DNA from: JBGLNJ01 sp964353405
Lineage (GTDB): Bacteria; Chloroflexota; Anaerolineae; Fen-1058
Length of the DNA stretch: 6,082 bases
NCBI GenBank assembly: GCA_964353405.1
Contig: CAYGWJ010000148.1
Location: 1 to 6,082, forward strand
Direction: 5' to 3'
Shown here piece by piece: positions 5,929 through 6,082 of the stretch. Positions within the stretch are counted from its first letter, which is position 1, and each line of letters starts with the position of its first letter. A model generated the notes under the pieces. The model searched no databases. It was not told the DNA's origin and saw nothing but the letters and a program-made list of their open reading frames with translations. Made by a program: the position numbers and the translations under genes.

Positions 5929-6082
5929 ATGATATTTCAGGCCGAATCGCAACCAGGGCCAGCCTGGCCGCAAGTTGTTCCAGGTGTGCGCGGTCAGTCC
6001 GCAGCAGACCGTGCGATAAAAGCATCGCCCGCACCATGTGCGGGTGGCGCTTGAGCCGCAACTCGAGAAAATCCGCAATCCG
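5927..6082 (-). CDS. C-terminal end of an unidentified protein, truncated by window edge
   Basis: Read on the minus strand from the window edge, 51 codons run open to a TAG stop at 5927-5929. The peptide starts RIADFLELRLKRHPHMVRAM and ends LALVAIRPEIS. It is rich in Leu, Ala, Arg and His and looks helical. The stop is 11 bases from the next ATG and overlaps its Shine-Dalgarno, which is the spacing of an operon partner, so I take it as real coding sequence. I do not recognise the family from this tail. A helical regulator (TetR/AcrR type) would fit the position, since YbhG-like operons often start with one, but that is context only. The start and most of the gene are outside the window. Confidence 0.6.
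   Translation of the reverse strand, partial: RIADFLELRLKRHPHMVRAMLLSHGLLRTDRAHLEQLAARLALVAIRPEIS

Noticed and set aside
5434..6054. Plus-strand open frame of 206 codons opposite the first adaptor gene
   Set aside because: Its Ala/Ser/Cys/Arg-rich translation mirrors the Ala/Gln-rich coiled-coil codons on the other strand, and a similar shadow exists opposite the second adaptor.

Overview
This is a GC-rich bacterial window with densely packed genes, most likely from a chromosome. Its main content is an ABC-type export module on the minus strand. The layout (HlyD-family adaptors plus two ABC-2-type ATPases) and the TGGGTATAAT-like promoter suggest a Chloroflexota/Anaerolineae-like organism, but that is an impression from gene style, not a proof. 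Nothing points to a phage, plasmid, CRISPR array, IS element, tRNA or rRNA.

Left part, plus strand. The window opens inside a gene whose visible part is a GyrI-like/effector-binding (AraC_E_bind) domain, ending at 439. A 219-base spacer follows, with a perfect TATAAT box at 468-473 and a long leader. Then comes a complete TSUP (TauE/SafE-type) membrane permease at 659-1423.

Right part, minus strand, read from right to left. The 51-residue C-terminus of an unidentified protein enters from the window edge. Its stop codon is embedded in a strong Shine-Dalgarno sequence for the next gene. Then follow two tandem HlyD/YbhG-like membrane-fusion proteins (4698-5915 and 3418-4623) and two ABC ATPases (2420-3340 and 1439-2353). 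The last ATPase converges on the TSUP gene with only 15 bases between the stop codons.

The two ATPases look like the N- and C-terminal halves of the E. coli YbhF double ATPase, encoded as separate genes. The upstream one (N-half type) has Pro instead of the H-loop His. The adaptors match YbhG. Together they would form the energy-coupling and periplasmic or extracytoplasmic parts of a YbhGFSR-like exporter. No ABC-2 permease gene is present in the window: none lies between the module's genes or directly downstream, so any partner permeases must lie upstream (beyond 6082) or elsewhere.

The most unusual non-coding signal is a palindromic heptad repeat (CGTRAAA units followed by inverted units). 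It fills the spacers on both sides of the N-half ATPase gene, forms long hairpins, and supplies that gene's stop codon on one side.
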